NCBI RefSeq assembly: GCF_000428985.1
Contig: NZ_AUAZ01000011.1
Location: forward strand, 62,001 to 126,000
From: Marinobacterium litorale DSM 23545
Lineage (GTDB): Bacteria; Pseudomonadota; Gammaproteobacteria; Pseudomonadales; Balneatricaceae
DNA: 64,000 nucleotides
Direction: 5' to 3'
Every line of letters begins with the position of its first letter. Within the stretch, counting starts at the first letter, position 1. Below the pieces are notes generated by a model. It saw nothing but the letters and a program-made list of their open reading frames with translations. It had not been told where the DNA came from and searched no databases. A program made the translations under genes and the position numbers. Positions 9,066-18,645 of this stretch are shown here, piece by piece.

Positions 9066-10031
9066 TTACATCAGGCCGGCTTCCTTGTAGTAGCGCATGG
9101 CACCTTCATGCAGCGGTGCGGAGAGACCGTCAGTGATCATCTCCTCTTTCTTCAGGTTGGCGAAGGCCGGGTGCAGTTTCTTGAAGGTATCGAAGTTTTC
9201 AAACACCGCTTTAACGGTGTGATAAACCAGATCGGCATCCACGTTGGAGGAGGAGATGAAGGTTGCGCCGACACCGAACGTCTTCACGTCTTCATCGGAA
9301 CCGCGGTACATGCCGCCTGGGATGGTGGCAACGCGGTAGAACGGGTTCTCATCCACCAGCATCTGCACGGTAGGACCTGCGACTTCGACGATGACGCTAT
9401 CGCATGAAGTGGTTGCTTCCTTGATGGAGCCGCTTGGGTGACCCACGGTGTAGACCATTGCATCGATCTTGTTATCGCACAGAGCCTTGGACTGCTCGGC
9501 TGCTTTCAGCTCGGAGGCAAGGGCAAAATCATCCATGCTCCAGCCCTTAGCTTCCATCAGGACTTCCATAGTACCGCGCTGACCGGAACCGGGGTTGCCG
9601 ATATTGACGCGCTTGCCTTTCAGGTCATCAAAGGTCTTGATGCCGGCATCAGCACGGGCAACAACGGTGAATGGTTCGGGGTGTACGGAGAAGACCGCGC
9701 GCAGCTCTTTAAAAGGACCGGCGTCGGCAAACTGGCTGGTACCATTGTAGGCGTGGTACTGCCAGTCGGACTGGGCAACGCCCATATCCAGCTCACCGGC
9801 GCGAATGGTGTTGATGTTGTAAACCGAGCCCCCTGTACTTTCCACCGAGCAACGGATGCCGTGCTCTGAACGGTCTTTATTAACCAGACGACAGATAGCG
9901 CCACCCGTGGGGTAGTAGACCCCGGTGACACCGCCGGTCCCGATGGTGATGAAGTCCTGAGCCTGTACTGAAGTGGCGCCAAGCATAGCCGTGAGGCCAG
10001 CGCCGATCAGGGCGGATTTAATCTTCGTCAT
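9066..10031 (-). CDS. TAXI-family TRAP transporter solute-binding protein
   Basis: A 321-residue periplasmic protein. A Sec signal peptide ([21 protein letters not shown]) ends near residue 25. It is followed by [25 protein letters not shown], the TAXI family opening, then [19 protein letters not shown] and [23 protein letters not shown] proteins bind glutamate-like or 2-oxoglutarate-like solutes in the few studied cases; the ligand here is unknown. Order and strand place it in one operon with the downstream fused permease and, upstream, a BKACE enzyme and an aminotransferase. Confidence 0.92.
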   Translation of the reverse strand: MTKIKSALIGAGLTAMLGATSVQAQDFITIGTGGVTGVYYPTGGAICRLVNKDRSEHGIRCSVESTGGSVYNINTIRAGELDMGVAQSDWQYHAYNGTSQFADAGPFKELRAVFSVHPEPFTVVARADAGIKTFDDLKGKRVNIGNPGSGQRGTMEVLMEAKGWSMDDFALASELKAAEQSKALCDNKIDAMVYTVGHPSGSIKEATTSCDSVIVEVAGPTVQMLVDENPFYRVATIPGGMYRGSDEDVKTFGVGATFISSSNVDADLVYHTVKAVFENFDTFKKLHPAFANLKKEEMITDGLSAPLHEGAMRYYKEAGLM

Positions 10032-10103
10032 ATCACTCTCCTTGGTTATTGCTCTTTCGAACGAATATGAAAGTTAGTCTAGTTCATCACTTGGTTTTTG
10101 GTA

Positions 10104-10928
10104 CTAATCGAACGTTATCCCCTCCAGGAACTCTTTCGTACTCATGGCGGTGATCTCATCTTTGGCCAGGCGTGCCATCAGAGCACTTACCTGGGTGGCA
10201 TTGTCAGCGGCCAGAACGCCATCGGCCGAGTACAGATTATTCTCAAAGCCGATGCGCATATCGCCGCCTGCTCGGGCGGCTGCCAGCAGGCAGGTCTGCT
10301 CAGAATGGCCGAAGGCGCATAGCGCCCAGCGCACACCGTTAAGGCGAGGTATCAGCGCAAGAAAGGGGGCCAGATCATCGGGGCTTGATTGCTGGCCGGC
10401 CGTATAGCGGCCGAGCACAAACAGCAGATGATGTCCGTTGCGGGGCAGGAGACCGCGTTCGATCAGGTTCAGGTAGTAGGCCAGGTCCTGCTCCGAGTAG
10501 AGGATGTATTGGGCCAGAATCCGTTGTTCAGCCACCCAATGGAAAAAATCGGCCGCAGACTGCTCGTGATCGGGTGAGGGAATCAACTCTCGCAGGGCGA
10601 AAGAAGCCGCCTGCGGCTGCAGGGCCTTAATCAGCGCCATCTGCTGATCGGGTTGATAACGTCCCACCGCCTCGGTGGTGAGCTGAACGATCACCCGATC
10701 ACCCAGCTGTTCACGTACCGCCTCCAGTACGGCGCGATTATCCTCTACCTCCAGTGAGTGTTCACCGGAGGGGGTGCGGGCATGCAAGTGGACCATGGCG
10801 GCACCCGCATCGGCGCAGCGGGCCACGGTGTCAGCCAGTTCCGCCGGTGTTATCGGCAGCGCGGGGTGATCAGCCTTGGTGCGGCGAGCGCCGTTGGGAG
10901 CAACGATGATCAGCCGTTTATCCGGCAT
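10104..10928 (-). CDS. BKACE-family beta-keto acid cleavage enzyme (DUF849)
   Basis: The 274-residue protein has the fold signature of the 3-keto-5-aminohexanoate cleavage enzyme family: MVHLHART with zinc ligands H47 and H49, the strand VIVQLTTEAVG, and GGDMRIGFENNLYSADG near the end. Members condense a beta-keto acid with acetyl-CoA, giving acetoacetate plus a new acyl-CoA; substrates include 3-keto-5-aminohexanoate, dehydrocarnitine and beta-ketoglutarate. Its start overlaps the aminotransferase end by 11 bases, so the two are translationally coupled. The pairing suggests a beta-keto acid made by transamination, but the substrate cannot be named from sequence. Confidence 0.88.
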   Translation of the reverse strand: MPDKRLIIVAPNGARRTKADHPALPITPAELADTVARCADAGAAMVHLHARTPSGEHSLEVEDNRAVLEAVREQLGDRVIVQLTTEAVGRYQPDQQMALIKALQPQAASFALRELIPSPDHEQSAADFFHWVAEQRILAQYILYSEQDLAYYLNLIERGLLPRNGHHLLFVLGRYTAGQQSSPDDLAPFLALIPRLNGVRWALCAFGHSEQTCLLAAARAGGDMRIGFENNLYSADGVLAADNATQVSALMARLAKDEITAMSTKEFLEGITFD

Positions 10929-12270
10929 CCGGGTACTCCTTCATCACCACTTGCGTCACGTTGTCGACCGCGCTGTAAAGCTTGTCGGTCAGCTCGTCCA
11001 GTTGATCGTCACTGATGATAAACGGCGGTGCCAGCAGAATATGGTGGCCACGATTGCCATCGATGGTGCCCGACATGGGGTAGCACATCAGGCCCTGTGC
11101 CATTGCTTCACGTTTGATCCGACTGTCCAGCTTGGAGCGAGGGTCGAACGGACGCTTGCTGTCGCGGTCATGGACCAGCTCCAGGGCCATGAACAGGCCG
11201 CGTCCACGGATATCCCCCACATGAGGATGGTCGGCAAAGCGGGTTTGCAGGCGTGCATTCAAAGCTGCGCCTGTGGGCAGTACACGTTTCAGCAGTCCCT
11301 CGTTTTCGAAGGCATCCAGCACCGCCAGGGAGCCTGCCATGGCGGTGGCATGGGCCATATAGGTGTGGCCGTGCTGAAAGAAGCCGGAGCCGCTGGAAAT
11401 CGTGTCGTAGATCTCATCCGAGGCCAGCATGGCACCAATCGGTTGATAACCGGCACCGAGTCCTTTGGCGATGGTGACGATATCGGCTTCAATGCCCTCC
11501 TGCTCGTGGGCAAACAAGGTGCCGGTACGACCCATACCACACATGACCTCATCCAGAATCAGCAGAATGCCGTAGCGGTCACAGATTTCCCGGATCCGCT
11601 TGTAGTAACCCTCGACGGCGGTTAAAGCACCGGCTGTTGCGCCCACCACCGGTTCGGCAATAAACGCGATCACGGTTTCCGGGCCCACGGTGAGCAGGCG
11701 CTGTTCAAGCTCGTTGGCCACGCGCTGGCCGTACTCGAGCAGCGTTTCGTCCGGCTTTTGATCCCGGTATGCGTAGCAGGGGGCTATATGTTCGGCATGC
11801 ATCAACAGTGGAGAGAAGGGGGCACGCCGCCAGGCATTACCGCCGACAGCCAGCGCGCCCAGGGTGTTGCCGTGGTAGCTCTGGCGGCGGGCGATAAACC
11901 GGGTGCGTTGGGTATCGCCGCGCTCGACAAAATACTGTCGTGCCAGCTTAAGCGCCGCTTCCACCGCTTCCGAACCGCCGCTGACAAAGTAAACATGGTT
12001 CAGTGCGCCGGGCGCCTTCGCTGCCAGACGATCCGCCAGGTTTTCGGCAACCTCGGTGGTAAAAAAGGAGCTGTGGGCGTAAGCCAGCTGATCGATCTGG
12101 CGGTGCAGCGCTTCCCGGACACCGGCGTGGCTGTGGCCCAGACAGGAGACCGCGGCACCGCCGCTGGCATCCAGGTAGGCCTTGCCGCTCTGGTCGTATA
12201 GATAAACGCCTTCGCCGCGAACTGCCAGCGGCAGAGGCGTATGGCAATGACGATGAAAAACCTGAGTCAC
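10918..12270 (-). CDS. Class III (omega) PLP-dependent aminotransferase
   Basis: A 450-residue fold-type I aminotransferase. The PLP pocket motifs are clear: VSGGSEAVEAALKLAR, SYHGNTLGALAVGG, the cofactor Asp in LILDEVMCGMGRTG (D240) and the Schiff-base lysine K269 in TIAKGLGAGYQPIGA. Class III enzymes act on amino groups distal to a carboxylate (beta-alanine, GABA, putrescine, taurine and similar). It is the first gene of the minus-strand operon and overlaps the BKACE gene. It diverges from a LysR gene, which probably controls it. The exact amino donor is not deducible. Confidence 0.9.
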   Translation of the reverse strand: MTQVFHRHCHTPLPLAVRGEGVYLYDQSGKAYLDASGGAAVSCLGHSHAGVREALHRQIDQLAYAHSSFFTTEVAENLADRLAAKAPGALNHVYFVSGGSEAVEAALKLARQYFVERGDTQRTRFIARRQSYHGNTLGALAVGGNAWRRAPFSPLLMHAEHIAPCYAYRDQKPDETLLEYGQRVANELEQRLLTVGPETVIAFIAEPVVGATAGALTAVEGYYKRIREICDRYGILLILDEVMCGMGRTGTLFAHEQEGIEADIVTIAKGLGAGYQPIGAMLASDEIYDTISSGSGFFQHGHTYMAHATAMAGSLAVLDAFENEGLLKRVLPTGAALNARLQTRFADHPHVGDIRGRGLFMALELVHDRDSKRPFDPRSKLDSRIKREAMAQGLMCYPMSGTIDGNRGHHILLAPPFIISDDQLDELTDKLYSAVDNVTQVVMKEYPDAG

Positions 12271-12378
12271 GATGCACCTGTATCGGTTGTTGGTCGTGTC
12301 TGCATTAAAGGTTGGTTACAGAGACTCAACAAACGATATATTCTCAGGGGGTATGATATTTTTTCATGGGGGTTTGGT
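12271..12378. promoter_or_regulatory. Divergent promoter region of the aminotransferase operon and LysR gene
   Basis: This 108-base region holds an imperfect inverted repeat built on GTTGGTT...ACTCAAC (about 12312-12331) and the AT-rich run acgatatattctcaggggg. A LysR operator is expected here, but the T-N11-A box cannot be fixed with confidence by eye. Confidence 0.4.
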
Positions 12379-13281
12379 ATGCCTAGTTCACTGCCACCGC
12401 TCAATGCGCTGCGGACCTTTGAAGTCGCCGCCCGCAAGCTCAGTTTTTCGGCGGCGGCCCGTGAGCTGTGTGTTACCCAGGGAGCGATCAGCAAACAGAT
12501 TCAGTTACTGGAACAGTATCTGGAGCAGCCGCTGTTCGATCGCTCCAGCTCCGGCATCACCCTGACCGAGGCGGGGCGACAGTACCTGCCGTTTATCTCC
12601 AGGGCCATGGAAACCATTCAGGGCGCTACAGCCATGTTGCAGCAGAATGTGCATGGCCCGCAGAGTCTGGTGCTCAACCTGACCCCCTCATTCAGTAATC
12701 TCTGGTTGATTCCACGCCTGGCCCAGCTTAATAAGGCGATGCCTGAACTGAGCCTGCGTATGACCTCAGGTGATGGGGCGTATCAGTTTCAGGGCGCGGA
12801 AGCGGATATGGCGATACGCTGTCTGCCGCTGTCGCTCAGTCATGAGCATTCAACACTGCTGGTAGAGGAGGTGCTCTTGCCGGTGGTCAGCCCCGAGCGC
12901 CTGCGCCACTCCCCCATTCATGAGCCGCTGGACCTGCTCAGCCATAAACTGCTTTTGCATACCACCCGGCCTCAGCTCTGGCGGCAGTTTTTACAGCAGT
13001 GGATCGACCTGACCGGGACGGGGTTTCAGCCCCGGTACAACCATGGTTTTGAACATTTCTATATGTCTCTGGAGGCGGCGAGACAGGGGCAGGGCATCGC
13101 CCTGATTCCAGACTTTATGGCCCGGGATGCCTTGCAGAGCGGAGAGTTGGTCAATCCGTTGGGCATTCAGTACCAAAGCGGTTATGGGTTCTATTTCCTG
13201 GTGCCGCCCTATCGCAGCCGCAATGGTGGTGTTCAGCAGTTCTACCACTGGCTGTTGGACGCATTAAACGAACCTGCCTGA
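12379..13281 (+). CDS. LysR-family transcriptional regulator (GcvA-like)
   Basis: A 300-residue LysR protein beginning MPSSLPPLNALRTFEVAARK. The HTH region SAAARELCVTQGAISKQIQLLE is typical of the GcvA subgroup. An effector-binding domain follows (MLNLTPSFSNLWLIPRLAQL-type opening). The chosen ATG at 12379 matches the family N-terminus; an in-frame extension back to 12241 would run into the aminotransferase gene. It is divergent from the aminotransferase/BKACE/TRAP operon, with 108 bases between the two starts, and is probably its regulator. Confidence 0.9.
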   Translation: MPSSLPPLNALRTFEVAARKLSFSAAARELCVTQGAISKQIQLLEQYLEQPLFDRSSSGITLTEAGRQYLPFISRAMETIQGATAMLQQNVHGPQSLVLNLTPSFSNLWLIPRLAQLNKAMPELSLRMTSGDGAYQFQGAEADMAIRCLPLSLSHEHSTLLVEEVLLPVVSPERLRHSPIHEPLDLLSHKLLLHTTRPQLWRQFLQQWIDLTGTGFQPRYNHGFEHFYMSLEAARQGQGIALIPDFMARDALQSGELVNPLGIQYQSGYGFYFLVPPYRSRNGGVQQFYHWLLDALNEPA

Positions 13282-13345
13282 TTTGAACCACGCATCGGTT
13301 GCACGGGCTTTGATCTTGTGCCGGGCCTTTTTTTACCTCAAAATA

Positions 13346-13361
13346 CTGTATGCATAAACAG
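13346..13361 (+). promoter_or_regulatory. LexA (SOS) box upstream of imuA
   Basis: CTGTATGCATAAACAG matches the gammaproteobacterial LexA operator CTGT-N8-ACAG exactly at both half-sites. It lies 19 bases before the imuA GTG. An in-frame ATG at 13350 falls inside this box and is therefore not a sensible start for imuA. Confidence 0.92.
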
Positions 13362-13379
13362 TATTCTGCGGAGGTTGTC

Positions 13380-14006
13380 GTGGCACTGGCAGACTTGATA
13401 GCGCAGGGATCTCTATGGCGAGGCTCGGAGGAAGCAGCTGCACACACGGGTGACGTTGAGCCCTCTGGATACCCGGAACTGGATGCCCTGTTAGCGGGAG
13501 GTGGCTGGTTCAAAGGGCAGCTGATTGAACTGCTCTATGCGGCGGAGGGCTGTGGCGAGCTACGCCTGTTATGGCCTCTGCTACAGCGTTACCAGAAACC
13601 GGATGGCCTGGTGATCTGGGTTGACCCACCGTTTCAACCCTACCCTTTGGCGCTGATTCAGGCCGGTATCTCCCTGTCCAGTCAGCGAGTGGTACGTACC
13701 GGCTCCATGAAAGAGCGGCTCTGGGCTACAGAGCAGGCCCTGAAAAGTGGCTGTGTCCCCCTGGTGCTGAGCTGGCTGGGGCCGCAGGTATCCACCGCGG
13801 CACTTCGGCGCCTGCAGTTGGCGGTGCAGGAGGGGGGCGGACTGGGCTGGATCATGCGGCCGGAACAGGTCCGTGAACAGTCCTCGCCGGCCGGATATCG
13901 GTTACACCTGCGGCCGGGTTTGGTCGCGGCAGAGCTGACACTGCTGAAGCGCCGTGGTGGCTGGCCACTACCGCCCACCGAGCTAGAACTGCCGGCTGTG
14001 GTCTGA
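13380..14006 (+). CDS. imuA: ImuA, SulA/RecA-like component of the ImuABC translesion synthesis system
   Basis: A 208-residue protein from a GTG preceded by GGAGG five bases upstream; an earlier in-frame ATG lies in the LexA box. Features include GYPELDALLAGGGWFKGQLIELLYAAEGCGELRLLWPLL, where RecA-like proteins have a Walker region, and VIWVDPPFQPYPLAL. ImuA partners with ImuB and DnaE2 in damage-induced mutagenesis. The gene abuts imuB with a one-base ATGA-type overlap at 14006. Transcription is under LexA control, judging by the adjacent operator. Confidence 0.88.
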   Translation: MALADLIAQGSLWRGSEEAAAHTGDVEPSGYPELDALLAGGGWFKGQLIELLYAAEGCGELRLLWPLLQRYQKPDGLVIWVDPPFQPYPLALIQAGISLSSQRVVRTGSMKERLWATEQALKSGCVPLVLSWLGPQVSTAALRRLQLAVQEGGGLGWIMRPEQVREQSSPAGYRLHLRPGLVAAELTLLKRRGGWPLPPTELELPAVV

Positions 14007-15397
14007 TGCGCTGGCTCTGTCTGCATTTCCCCTGGCTGGCGCTGGAGCTACATGGCATACCGGCGGATCAGCCCCAGGCGCTACTTGATACCCGGCAGCG
14101 GATAGATCTGGCTAACCCCTGTGCGCAGGACCAGGGGGTGAAACCCGGTCAGGCCCTGGCGACGGCACTGGCGTTAAGCTCGGAGCTGCAGCTGCTGGAA
14201 ACTCCGGCGGCGCGACTGCACACCGCGCTGAATCAGCTGGCTCTGTGGGCCGGAGGATACAGTGCGCGGATCAGTCTCTGTCCTCCCCGCGCCCTGCTGC
14301 TGGAGATGGCCAGCATGCTGCACTATTTTGGCGGGCTGGATGCTTATCTGAGGTGTATTCGTGAGGGGGTGGCCAGTACCGGTTACACGGTCCGGCTGGC
14401 CATTGGTGAGACGGCGCGCGGAACTGAGCTGTTAGCCGCAACGACAGAGTGTCTGGAGCCAGATAAACGGCAATGGTGGCAACGTCTGGAGGCGTTACCG
14501 ATCGATGCTCTGGGGTTGCCGACACGGCAGGCTGAGCAATTACAGGGTGTGGGCCTGAGCACGCTGGGCGAGCTGCGGGCTCTGCCCCGACATGAACTGG
14601 CCCAGCGATTTGGGCAGGGCATGCTGGATAGTCTCGACAGGGTTCTGGACCCGGGGGCAGCGCTACCGGATATATTTGAACCGCCGGAGCAGTTTCATCA
14701 ACGTATAGAACTGGGTAGCGAGGTCAGCCATACCCAGGGGCTGCTGTTTCCGCTGCGACGTCTGTTGGCAATGCTGGAGGGTTTTCTGCGTCAGCGACAG
14801 CAGCATGTGACCCGGATCAAACTGCAACTCTATCCTCGGGATGGGCAGATTCAGGTGGTGACTGTGCACCATGACGGCGGCTGTGTAACGGCTGCTCAGT
14901 GGATGGAACTGTGTCGGTTACGGCTGGAGCGGGAGCGGTTACAGGCACCGGTACTGATATTGGAGTTGATTGCCGAACAGGGACTGTCGCGCAGCTTAAT
15001 CAACCAGGATCTGTTTGCTCCGGCCCGAAATGCGGAGTTACCGGAGCAGCTGATCAGTCGTCTGCGCAGTCGGTTGGGTGAGGCTGCCGTCATGGAGATG
15101 GAGGTACAACTGGATCACCGGCCGGAACAGGTTATAAGCGCTCGTACCGGTCGGGGAGCGCCGGTGTCTGATTTCCATGCTGCGCGACCCGGCTGGTTGC
15201 TATCCCGACCTCAGCCTCTCTCTGCACATTTGCAGCGGCGCTTGGATTGGCTAATGGGCCCGGAGCGGATCTGCAGTGGTTGGTGGGATAAGCCCGTGGC
15301 GCGGGATTATTTTATCGCCCGCTGGCCGGATGGTCGATGCGGCTGGGTTTTCCGGGACACGCGGGGGCACTGGTTTATCCACGGTTGGTTCGGGTGA
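14006..15397 (+). CDS. imuB: ImuB, catalytically inactive Y-family polymerase homologue (DinP-like)
   Basis: The 463-residue protein has the Y-family palm, fingers and thumb layout, but its first strand is MRWLCLHFPWLALELHG instead of the catalytic DMDCFFA of true Y polymerases. That is the hallmark of ImuB. LPTRQAEQLQGVGLSTLGELRALPR is the helix-hairpin-helix region. The segment INQDLFAP near residue 335 resembles the beta-clamp-binding motif of Pseudomonas ImuB. ImuB bridges ImuA, DnaE2 and the clamp. It starts on the imuA stop and is followed four bases after its own stop by dnaE2. Confidence 0.9.
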   Translation: MRWLCLHFPWLALELHGIPADQPQALLDTRQRIDLANPCAQDQGVKPGQALATALALSSELQLLETPAARLHTALNQLALWAGGYSARISLCPPRALLLEMASMLHYFGGLDAYLRCIREGVASTGYTVRLAIGETARGTELLAATTECLEPDKRQWWQRLEALPIDALGLPTRQAEQLQGVGLSTLGELRALPRHELAQRFGQGMLDSLDRVLDPGAALPDIFEPPEQFHQRIELGSEVSHTQGLLFPLRRLLAMLEGFLRQRQQHVTRIKLQLYPRDGQIQVVTVHHDGGCVTAAQWMELCRLRLERERLQAPVLILELIAEQGLSRSLINQDLFAPARNAELPEQLISRLRSRLGEAAVMEMEVQLDHRPEQVISARTGRGAPVSDFHAARPGWLLSRPQPLSAHLQRRLDWLMGPERICSGWWDKPVARDYFIARWPDGRCGWVFRDTRGHWFIHGWFG

Positions 15398-15401
15398 TGA
15401 C

Positions 15402-18400
15402 ATGAGCAACGATTCCTGCCGTTACGCAGAGCTGCATGCGATCTCCAACTTCAGTTTTCTGCGTGGCGCTTCCCATCCCGAGGAGCTGGTGGCCCAGTCC
15501 GCTGCATTGGGGTATGAAGCCCTGGCGCTGACCGACGAGTGTTCACTGGCGGGTGTTGTGCGCGCGCACCAGGAAGCTAAAGAGCTGGGTCTCAAACTTT
15601 TGGTCGGCAGTGAGTTCCATATAGACGGTCGCGTGCTGGTACTGCTGGCACGGGATCGGATGGGCTATGCACAGCTGTGCACATTGATTACCCGCGGGCG
15701 TCGGCGTGCAAAAAAAGGTGAGTATTTACTGACGCTGGAAGACTTTGAAACCGGGCTGGATCGCTGCCTGTTACTGTTCCAGCCGGGGCCGGAGGAGGCT
15801 CAGTTGGCGGCTGATATGGCGTGGCTCAAGCGTTATCACGCTGGACGTGCCTGGTTGCTGGTTGAGCGTTTGCTGGATGCCGATGATAGCTGGCGCTGGC
15901 AGCGTTTGCTGGCCCGGGCCGGGAACGGGGATATTCCTCTGGTCTGCGCCAGTGCTGTCTGTATGCACAGTCCTGAACGCCAACCGTTGCAGGATCTGCT
16001 AACGGCCATCCGGTTACGTACCACAGTGTTTCAGGCGGGTTGGCAGTTGGCCGCCAATGCCGAGCGCCACCTGCGCCCCCTTGCTGCCCTGGCACAGCTT
16101 TATCCACAGGCGCTGCGGCAGGAGACTCTGAAAATTGCTGCGTTGTGCGACTTCTCTCTGGATGAACTGCGTTATGAATACCCGGCCGAACTGGTGCCTG
16201 CCGGGCTCAGTGCTCGGGCGCATCTGCGTAATCTGGTTGAGCAGGGGATTAAGCGCCGCTTTCCCGACGGCGAGCCGGAGACTGTTCGTTCAATGATTGA
16301 ACATGAACTGAAGGTGATCGCTGAACTCGACTATGAGCCCTATTTTCTGACCATTGAGGATATTGTCCGCTTTGCCCGCGAGCGTGACATCCTCTGCCAG
16401 GGGCGAGGCTCTGCGGCTAACTCCGTGGTGTGCTACTGCCTGGGGATAACCGAGGTAGACCCGCGCCAGGTGAACCTGCTGTTCGAGCGATTTCTATCGA
16501 AGGAGCGTAACGAGCCGCCCGATATCGATGTGGACTTTGAACATCAGCGTCGGGAGGAGGTGATTCAGTATATCTACCAGCGCTATGGTCGTGAGCGGGC
16601 GGGATTGGCGGCAGCGGTTATCAGCTATCGCAGCCGCAGCGCTATCCGCGATGTGGGACGGGCACTGGGCTTTGATGAGGCGTATCTGGGGTGGTTGATC
16701 AGTCAGCTTGACCGGCGCGATACTCAGTTGCCTTGGCTTGAGCAGTTGCGGCAGCTGGGCGGTGAGAAGCCGGCACCGATGTTCCGTCATCTGCTGGCGC
16801 TGGTACCGCAGATCCTGCATTTCCCACGGCACCTGTCCCAGCATGTCGGTGGCTTTGTGATCGCCTCCGGCCCCTTGCATGAGCTGGTGCCGATCGAGAA
16901 CGCGGCCATGGCCGATCGTACCCTGATCCAGTGGAACAAGGATGATCTGGAAGCCCTGGGGTTGTTGAAAATCGATGTGTTAGCTCTGGGGATGCTCAGC
17001 GCCCTGCGCCGGGCTCTGCATCTGTTGGGTGAGCGGGATGGCCGTAACTGGCAGATGCAGGATATACCGCGGGAAGATCCTCAGATCTATGCCATGCTCA
17101 GTGAAGCGGACTCCATGGGGGTATTCCAGGTGGAGTCGCGGGCGCAGATGAACATGCTGCCCCGTCTGCGGCCCGCCAAATATTATGATCTGGTGGTGCA
17201 GGTGGCGATTGTCCGGCCGGGCCCGATTCAGGGTGATATGGTGCATCCTTACCTGCTGCGCAGGCAGGGCAAGGAAGCGGTGGATTACCCCAGCGAGGAG
17301 GTGCGCGCGGTGCTTGAACCTACGCTGGGGGTACCCATATTCCAGGAGCAGGTGATCCGTCTGGCGATGGCGGCCGCCGGTTTCAGTGCCGGCGAGGCAG
17401 ACCAGTTGCGCCGGGCCATGGCAGCCTGGCGACGCAGCGGCAGCATTGCCCGCTATCAGCAGAAGTTACGAGAAGGATTATCCGGCCGAGGCTACAGTGC
17501 CGAGTTTGCCGAGCGGATCTGTCGTCAGATCGAAGGCTTTGGCGAATACGGTTTTCCTGAATCCCATGCCGCCAGTTTTGCCTTGCTGGTTTATCTTTCC
17601 GCCTGGCTCAAGTGCCATGAACCGGCTGCATTTTGCTGTGCACTGCTCAACAGCCAGCCCATGGGGTTCTACTCACCCTCCCAACTGGTGCAGGATGCCC
17701 GTCGTCATGGTGTGGAGGTCCGCCCGGTCTGTATCAACGCCAGTCACTACGACTGTACGCTGGAGTATGACGTGCGACCGCCTGCATCTGGACAAGCGGG
17801 TGCTTTGCGCTTGGGATTTCGGTTGATCAAGGGGTTCTCACAGAGCGGCGCCGAAGCGTTGGTTACAGCACGGCCTGACCCGGGATATTCCAGTATCAAT
17901 GAGTTACGTCGCCGGGTCGCCCTGAGCCGGGGAGATTACGATGCACTGGCCGCTGCCAATGCGCTGGTGCAGATTGCCGGACATCGGCATCAGGCCCGCT
18001 GGGCATTACTTAATCAGGAGCCGGAACTGTTACTGGATATTGAAGCCCCGGAAGTGGATGAAACTCGAACGTTGGAAGCGGCGACACCCATGCCTGTGCC
18101 AGATGAGTGTGCCGAGCTGCAGGCGGACTATCGGCATACCGGCTTGTCGCTGGGGCGTCATCCTGTACTGCTGTTACGGGAGCAGGGGCAGCTGCCCCGC
18201 GCCGTGCGTTCGGATCGCTTGAGTGCAATCAAAAGCGGGCGTCCGGTTCGCGTCGCCGGATTGGTTACCAACCGACAGCGACCGGGTACGGCTACCGGCA
18301 TCACCTTTGTCACACTGGAGGATGAAGCGGGGCAGATCAACCTGGTGGTCTGGCAGGCAACGGCACGGGCGCAGCGCAAAGCACTGTTGGGTAGCCGAAT

Positions 18401-18521
18401 CCTGCAGGTGGATGGGATTCTGGAGCGTGAAGGCGAGTTGATCCACGTGATTGCCGGACGTCTGACCGATATGACGTCACTCTGGGCCGGGTTGAGTAAT
18501 CGCTCGCGGGATTTTCATTAG
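15402..18521 (+). CDS. dnaE2: Error-prone DNA polymerase DnaE2 (ImuC)
   Basis: A 1039-residue C-family polymerase from the ATG at 15402. It has an N-terminal PHP domain (YAELHAISNFSFLRGASHPEEL), the catalytic palm with PDIDVDF (D374, D376, D378), helix-hairpin-helix motifs, and a C-terminal OB fold (PVRVAGLVTNRQRPGTATG ... ITFVTLEDEAG). It is shorter than replicative DnaE and lacks the tau-binding C-terminus, as usual for DnaE2. It performs translesion synthesis and drives SOS mutagenesis together with ImuA and ImuB. An in-frame extension to 15276 would run inside imuB and is not needed. Confidence 0.95.
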   Translation: MSNDSCRYAELHAISNFSFLRGASHPEELVAQSAALGYEALALTDECSLAGVVRAHQEAKELGLKLLVGSEFHIDGRVLVLLARDRMGYAQLCTLITRGRRRAKKGEYLLTLEDFETGLDRCLLLFQPGPEEAQLAADMAWLKRYHAGRAWLLVERLLDADDSWRWQRLLARAGNGDIPLVCASAVCMHSPERQPLQDLLTAIRLRTTVFQAGWQLAANAERHLRPLAALAQLYPQALRQETLKIAALCDFSLDELRYEYPAELVPAGLSARAHLRNLVEQGIKRRFPDGEPETVRSMIEHELKVIAELDYEPYFLTIEDIVRFARERDILCQGRGSAANSVVCYCLGITEVDPRQVNLLFERFLSKERNEPPDIDVDFEHQRREEVIQYIYQRYGRERAGLAAAVISYRSRSAIRDVGRALGFDEAYLGWLISQLDRRDTQLPWLEQLRQLGGEKPAPMFRHLLALVPQILHFPRHLSQHVGGFVIASGPLHELVPIENAAMADRTLIQWNKDDLEALGLLKIDVLALGMLSALRRALHLLGERDGRNWQMQDIPREDPQIYAMLSEADSMGVFQVESRAQMNMLPRLRPAKYYDLVVQVAIVRPGPIQGDMVHPYLLRRQGKEAVDYPSEEVRAVLEPTLGVPIFQEQVIRLAMAAAGFSAGEADQLRRAMAAWRRSGSIARYQQKLREGLSGRGYSAEFAERICRQIEGFGEYGFPESHAASFALLVYLSAWLKCHEPAAFCCALLNSQPMGFYSPSQLVQDARRHGVEVRPVCINASHYDCTLEYDVRPPASGQAGALRLGFRLIKGFSQSGAEALVTARPDPGYSSINELRRRVALSRGDYDALAAANALVQIAGHRHQARWALLNQEPELLLDIEAPEVDETRTLEAATPMPVPDECAELQADYRHTGLSLGRHPVLLLREQGQLPRAVRSDRLSAIKSGRPVRVAGLVTNRQRPGTATGITFVTLEDEAGQINLVVWQATARAQRKALLGSRILQVDGILEREGELIHVIAGRLTDMTSLWAGLSNRSRDFH

Positions 18522-18610
18522 GATTGATGTGGTTTTTAGAACAAAGTTTTGCACAAGAGGCTGCTTCCTTGATCCAGCGCAGTCGTTTAGTTTCGAGTAC
18601 TGAGTACTAT

Positions 18611-18630
18611 TGATAATTGTTATCATTGTT
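18611..18630. promoter_or_regulatory. Fur box upstream of feoA
   Basis: TGATAATTGTTATCA is a perfect palindrome (TGATAA-ttg-TTATCA). GATAATTGTTATCATTGTT matches the 19-base Fur consensus at 14 positions. It lies 16 bases before the feoA start, so iron-replete Fur should repress feoAB. Confidence 0.85.
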
Positions 18631-18645
18631 TTTTCGAGGTGGCTT

